Part shown: positions 59,251 to 64,000 of the stretch, in pieces | Layout of the letters: each line of letters begins with the position of its first letter | How positions within the stretch are numbered: position 1 is the first letter of the stretch | Assembly: GCA_037043235.1 (NCBI GenBank) | Contig: JAWRVZ010000154.1 | Coordinates: 1,151,001 to 1,215,000 of the forward strand | Length of the DNA: 64,000 nucleotides | Direction: 5' to 3' | DNA from: Rhodeus uyekii | Taxonomy: Eukaryota; Chordata; Actinopteri; Cypriniformes; Acheilognathidae | Position numbers and translations under genes: made by a program | The notes under the pieces: generated by a model | Database searches by the model: none | What the model was told of the DNA's origin: nothing | What the model saw: only the letters and a program-made list of their open reading frames with translations

Positions 59251-59516
59251 TTAAAGGGATAGTTCGCCCAAATATTTAAATTGTGTCATCATTTACGCAC
59301 CTTCAAGTGGTTCCAAAAAGGTATGAGTTTCATTCACTCAAAAGAAGATATTTTAAAGACTATTGATAAGCCAACAGCATGGGAGTCCATCAGCTGGTTG
59401 GTTTCTGACATTCTTCAAAATATCTTCTTTTGTGTTCAGCAGAAGAAAGAAATTCGTACAGGTTTGGAGCAACTTGAGGGTGAGCAAATGGGTTTTTGGG
59501 TTGACTGTCCCTTTAA
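59251..59516. mobile_element. Fold-back miniature element with TTAA borders
   Basis: Starts TTAAAGGGATAGTTCGCCC and ends with the reverse complement of TTAAAGGGACAGTCAACCC. Nearly the whole length is an imperfect inverted repeat of about 110 bp per arm, each with an ACAAAAGAAGATATTTT-like core. TTAA at both borders suggests a TTAA-targeting transposase such as a piggyBac relative. The 93-codon frame across it is not a gene. Confidence 0.75.
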
Positions 59517-62500
59517 AACTGACTTTAGCAGTGTAATTTATTTTATATTCCAAACCCTTTGAGAATGTGTCTTTCTCAGCAAGGGAAGTGTCAGATAGCC
59601 TTTCGCCATTGTTGTTACTCTGCGGTTATGTGAAAAGAGCCGCGACGCTCCAAAATTACAGCTCTGTCCCTCTAACTCACTTTCTCTGTCAACGCGGCAA
59701 CAATCAGGGATCCCGCTTTTTCTAGCAGCAGGAAATGCAACCATCTTTTGTTCAAGGCTTTTGTCTTTTCAGAGCATGTTATCAGCGTGCAACACTTTTC
59801 AGTCTCCACAAAATAGATATTTAATATGAGCCCTGTCCAAAGACAAGACCCAGGACAATGCATTTGAAATAGTGTGCTGAAATCTGCAATCACTCGAGAG
59901 CGTTCATCATGAAAACAAGGGAGAAATTTGGTGTGCAAAGTTTTATTCAGAAGAGGAGTTAATGGTTAAATGGATCACTTAAATTAATGACAGTCGTTAT
60001 TTTGTCATCTTGCATGTCTGTGTTCCTTTTTCCTTTTAAATGTAAAGGAATAGTTTACAAAAACCTCTGAATCTGCCATTATCTACACTCACTCGTGTTG
60101 TTCCACATCAGTATGACTTTTCTTGACTAGAAAAAAAGAAACACAAATGGACATTTATTAAAAAAAAAACAGACAACGTAAACTCTTTTGAATCTACAAC
60201 TTTATACAGATCATTTAATATTTTTACTATTTAAACTATCACTGGCTGACATACTATTTTCTCTAAATTAATGAAAAATTAATGAATCAGTCGTTTAAAA
60301 AAAGTGAAATGTACAGTATGGAAAATGCATATTAATTTTGAAATTGGCTAAAATCACATTTAATAGTCTTATTACACAATGATTTTTTTTTAAAGTTAAA
60401 CTTTAAGTGAGCGTTGAATAAAGGAACATATAATCTAAAAACAGGACACGACCATACACAATTAAATATCCACTAAAACCCCAATAAGTGTTAAAAAATA
60501 AAATAAAACGATTCACAAAAGAAAACCAAAGTGACACTTAACTAAAGACTTGGATTGTTGCAAAATATAGAAAATTATTTTCAAATAAATGCTGTTCTTT
60601 TGAGCTTTCTATTCATCAAAGAATCCTGTGGGGGAAATGTAGATAAAAAGATAAAAAAATCAAGCAGCACAACTGTTTTCAACATTGATAATGAGAAATG
60701 TTTTTTTTTTTAATCAGAGCTGATTAAAATGATTTCTGAAGGATCTTGAGACTCGAAGATTCAGCTTTGCCATCAAAAGAATAAATGACATTTTAAAATA
60801 TGTTCAAATAGATAAAGGTTCTTATAAATTGTGTTACTGATTGTTTACGATCAAATTAATGCAGTCTTGATCAGCAAAACAGACTTTTGAAAATATTCTT
60901 ACAAAATCTTACCGAAAACAAACATTTGAACAGTGGTAGCTGGCAAATATGACCGAGCCCTGTTGTTTATTGCTTGACAGGGGTTTAAACTTTGAATATG
61001 ACGAGGATTAAGAGTTTGCATGTATAAGTGCAGTGTTAACATTCTGCTAAATCTCTCCTTTTGTCCAAGTCCCACAGCAACCATTTACATTTTTGGCTGA
61101 AATATTTCTTTAAACAAGTTATGTTGTACTAGTCACATCACCGCTGAGCTGCTACATCTAGTAAATGCAAAACAGTGACTCATTCCAATTTCACAGCGAA
61201 GTGCCACCGCACAAGGGCAAAAGGACACTCTCTTATCAATCTCATTCTCTCAGCAACGGTGTAAAACCACATGCAGAAAAAGAACAAAAGATTTAACGAA
61301 AGCAATAGGGCCAAGTACAGTCACACTCGTGGGTTGGAAGCTATTGTTGGTGTTTACATCTTAAAAAACAAAAGAACGAGTCACCTCTCATATTTCATTT
61401 CTTTTGAACCGCTCGATTTCGCACCGTTCATAACAAAAAAAGTCAAACACAAATCCACAGGAAGCTTATAAGGAAAACTTGCCTGCTTTGATCCATTTTA
61501 GGAAGCAAGATGTCACCTTAGTACCATCTTCACCCCAAAGCATTTATCAAAACTTTATCGAAATGTCAAATGGGCTTCAGAGATTTAAGAAAAACAAATA
61601 TAGCCCTTTCAGAAAGCAGATTCTTGTTCCCGATGCCGTATTTAAGCCACGTTCTGAAACAAAACAGCATCGGTGGCCTAGTTATATCGCTTTGCATTCA
61701 GCCCTCAGCTCAAAATTCAATGGTTTCGGGTCTCTGCGGGATAACGTTAACGTCTCTAAGTTAGCTTTAAATGAAAAAAGGATGCATGCCATAAGTCCCG
61801 CAGAGGAAAGTGGGAAGTGTTTGGTAAGGTTGTGCCTTTTTAAAACTATCTCTCGCTTCGCTGTCTTTTAAACTTGTGTGATAAATCCTAGCTTCTTAGA
61901 AATGATGCTCCCTCACGACAGCTTTGAAAATAAAACACATCATTCATTATCCTTCCTGTTACAATATTAGGCAAACTTTCCCCTGTCATGGGTCCGGCCA
62001 GCAGGGCACACTGCGTTCAGAATCAATACATCTTCTTTGTACTCATTGTCTTAAAGTGCTGGATGAGTGACAGATGTTGTCCTCGGACGCCAAGCATAGA
62101 GGTCTCTCATGCAAGCGATACAATCGGAACAGCTGCCAGAAGCCCTTTCCATCCCGTTCTAAACAGAGCAAAGGATGCTGGAAAGGAAGTCTGGCAATAA
62201 CAACCGAGCTGCCACAACGTCCTTCAGTTTCAAAAGCAGCAGCTCAGAGGTCTCTGCCATTAGCGGCTGACAGGATAAATGCTCTGTAGAAGCCGCTGTG
62301 CATTCGCTTTGTGTCTCGCAGTAGCAGAAAGAAAAAGAAAACAAAAAGAGTGAAGTGTCTTACACATTTAAGCCATATTACAGTCTGCATGAGCTTCACG
62401 TTGGCATGTAGACATGTTTCAGGCCCATTTAGATCCAGATTAAGTGCTTTTTTATATACATGACATCCATAAGCTCACTGGGAAGAACTGATGTTTTCAT

Positions 62501-62995
62501 TTTTGCTTATGTGCTTTAACTTGACAGTTCACCAACAACAAATCACTCTAGCAACCTGTAGGATTGGGCTGGTAACTGGGGGGTCACAAGTAACAATAAT
62601 TTAGCAAGGTGAATAATGATATAATCATTCACTTATGGGAGCATTACGGTCATGTCTGTTTATGAATCCAATGCGCATCCATCTTTGTTAGACAATGTAA
62701 ATGAAGCCTATCTTCAATGGCAAATGGTCACTGAAGATACATTTACATTGACACACTAAGATTTACATGAATTGGATTTGTAAACAGACATATCTATAAA
62801 CAGAGATAAACAGCATAAACAGAATGTAGGATTAGACAAGCATCTCTAAAACAATTTTAAAGTAGCATGACAGTACCATGACACAGTGACGTGTCATTGG
62901 AAATAATAATAGCCAATCGATAACTATGGATGTTGCTTTCACGTGCTAGCGGGAATTTCCTACTTCACACTTTAACTAGTACTGTATTTACTATA
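59517..62995. other. No gene seen
   Basis: 3.5 kb of AT-rich sequence. The 130-codon frame at 61479-61871 has no recognisable domain. The 61900-62300 segment is more complex and could include conserved non-coding DNA, but the sequence alone does not show it. Confidence 0.4.
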
Positions 62996-63110
62996 CAGTA
63001 ATACCTCGGTTTAAAAGTGAATTTGTATACGAGCAAATCAGTGTACGAGCATGGAAAGTCAAATCGCTGTACGAGCATTGTATCGTGTGCAAAGAATTTT
63101 TTCCCTCACC
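62996..63110 (+). mobile_element. One-ended mariner-like fragment
   Basis: Begins CAGTAATACCTCGGTTTA after a TA (62994-62995), the same end as the element at 58794. It repeats a GTACGAGCA motif near 63041 and 63071. The matching right end was not found, so the true extent is unknown. Confidence 0.6.
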
Positions 63111-63437
63111 CACGCACATTTTTTGTGTGGAAAAGTCCTAACGCTCAGCATCGCCGTGCGCATTTTTACTGAAAATATCCTAATGACAGCCTCTCATAAC
63201 ACAGTCACACAGTTCCAACTCCTTTATCAGCCCTTCACTCGTTCATTCTCTCAGCGTCGCTCGGTTTGGCTGCATCATTCACCACAGTGATACTTTTATG
63301 AGTGACTTACAGCGGTTTTACCTCCTGTTGTTAATTAATTAATTAATTTTGATCGCTATTGTAGTGAAATATATCCATACAGTACCTCTAAGCAGTAACT
63401 GTCACAGTTCATGAATTCATTGTCTCCTAGTTCTGCC

Positions 63438-64000
<563 letters not shown>

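Overview
This window looks like teleost fish DNA, most likely from a cyprinid or close relative. The evidence is the repeat content: DIRS-type tyrosine-recombinase retrotransposons, L2-clade LINEs, a 5S rRNA-derived SINE3, tRNA-derived SINEs, hAT and mariner-type elements, a sushi-type chromovirus, and long (GT)n, (GA)n and (GATA/GACA)n arrays. This is inferred from repeat families, not from an identified host gene. No bacterial or viral gene organisation is present. Most of the window reads as intron or intergenic sequence. Only one short segment, 46884-46940 on the minus strand, has the layout of a host exon (57 bp, good acceptor and donor); I cannot name its gene.

Layout: a Tc1-like transposase remnant (1-510); a 55-bp minisatellite split by a hAT-like element (1745-2785); DIRS RNase H and LINE RT scraps (3.0-4.2 kb); an internally deleted but structurally readable DIRS element on the minus strand (5629-9450); a GATA/GACA array (11.7-12.0 kb); about 13 kb of mostly single-copy sequence; two 5'-truncated L2 copies (25.3-26.2 and 30.2-31.4 kb) and a solo-LTR-like segment (28.8-29.6 kb); a 5S-derived SINE3 (32.9-33.5 kb); a gag-only LTR element with perfect inverted ends (36182-37578); a long L2 copy (37.9-41.3 kb); a second DIRS element (41402-46162) holding an L2 that itself holds a hAT; mariner-like miniature elements and a (GT)n tract (47.8-50.5 kb); a complete chromovirus with identical LTRs (52516-57593); and more miniature elements and microsatellites to the end.

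The most intact coding unit is the chromovirus. Its single 1445-codon Gag-Pol frame starts in the last bases of the 5' LTR and stops inside the 3' LTR. It encodes capsid-like Gag, a CCHC knuckle, protease, RT, RNase H, a DD35E integrase and a chromodomain. It and the small gag-only element show the same apparent self-priming layout: bases just 3' of the LTR are complementary to an LTR segment that begins 29 bases after the start of a TATA-like box. The gag-only element is unusual: where a direct 3' LTR should be, it has a 191-bp inverted copy of its own U3 end, yet a 5-bp target duplication flanks the whole unit. All alignments were made by eye; boundaries of degenerate elements are approximate.
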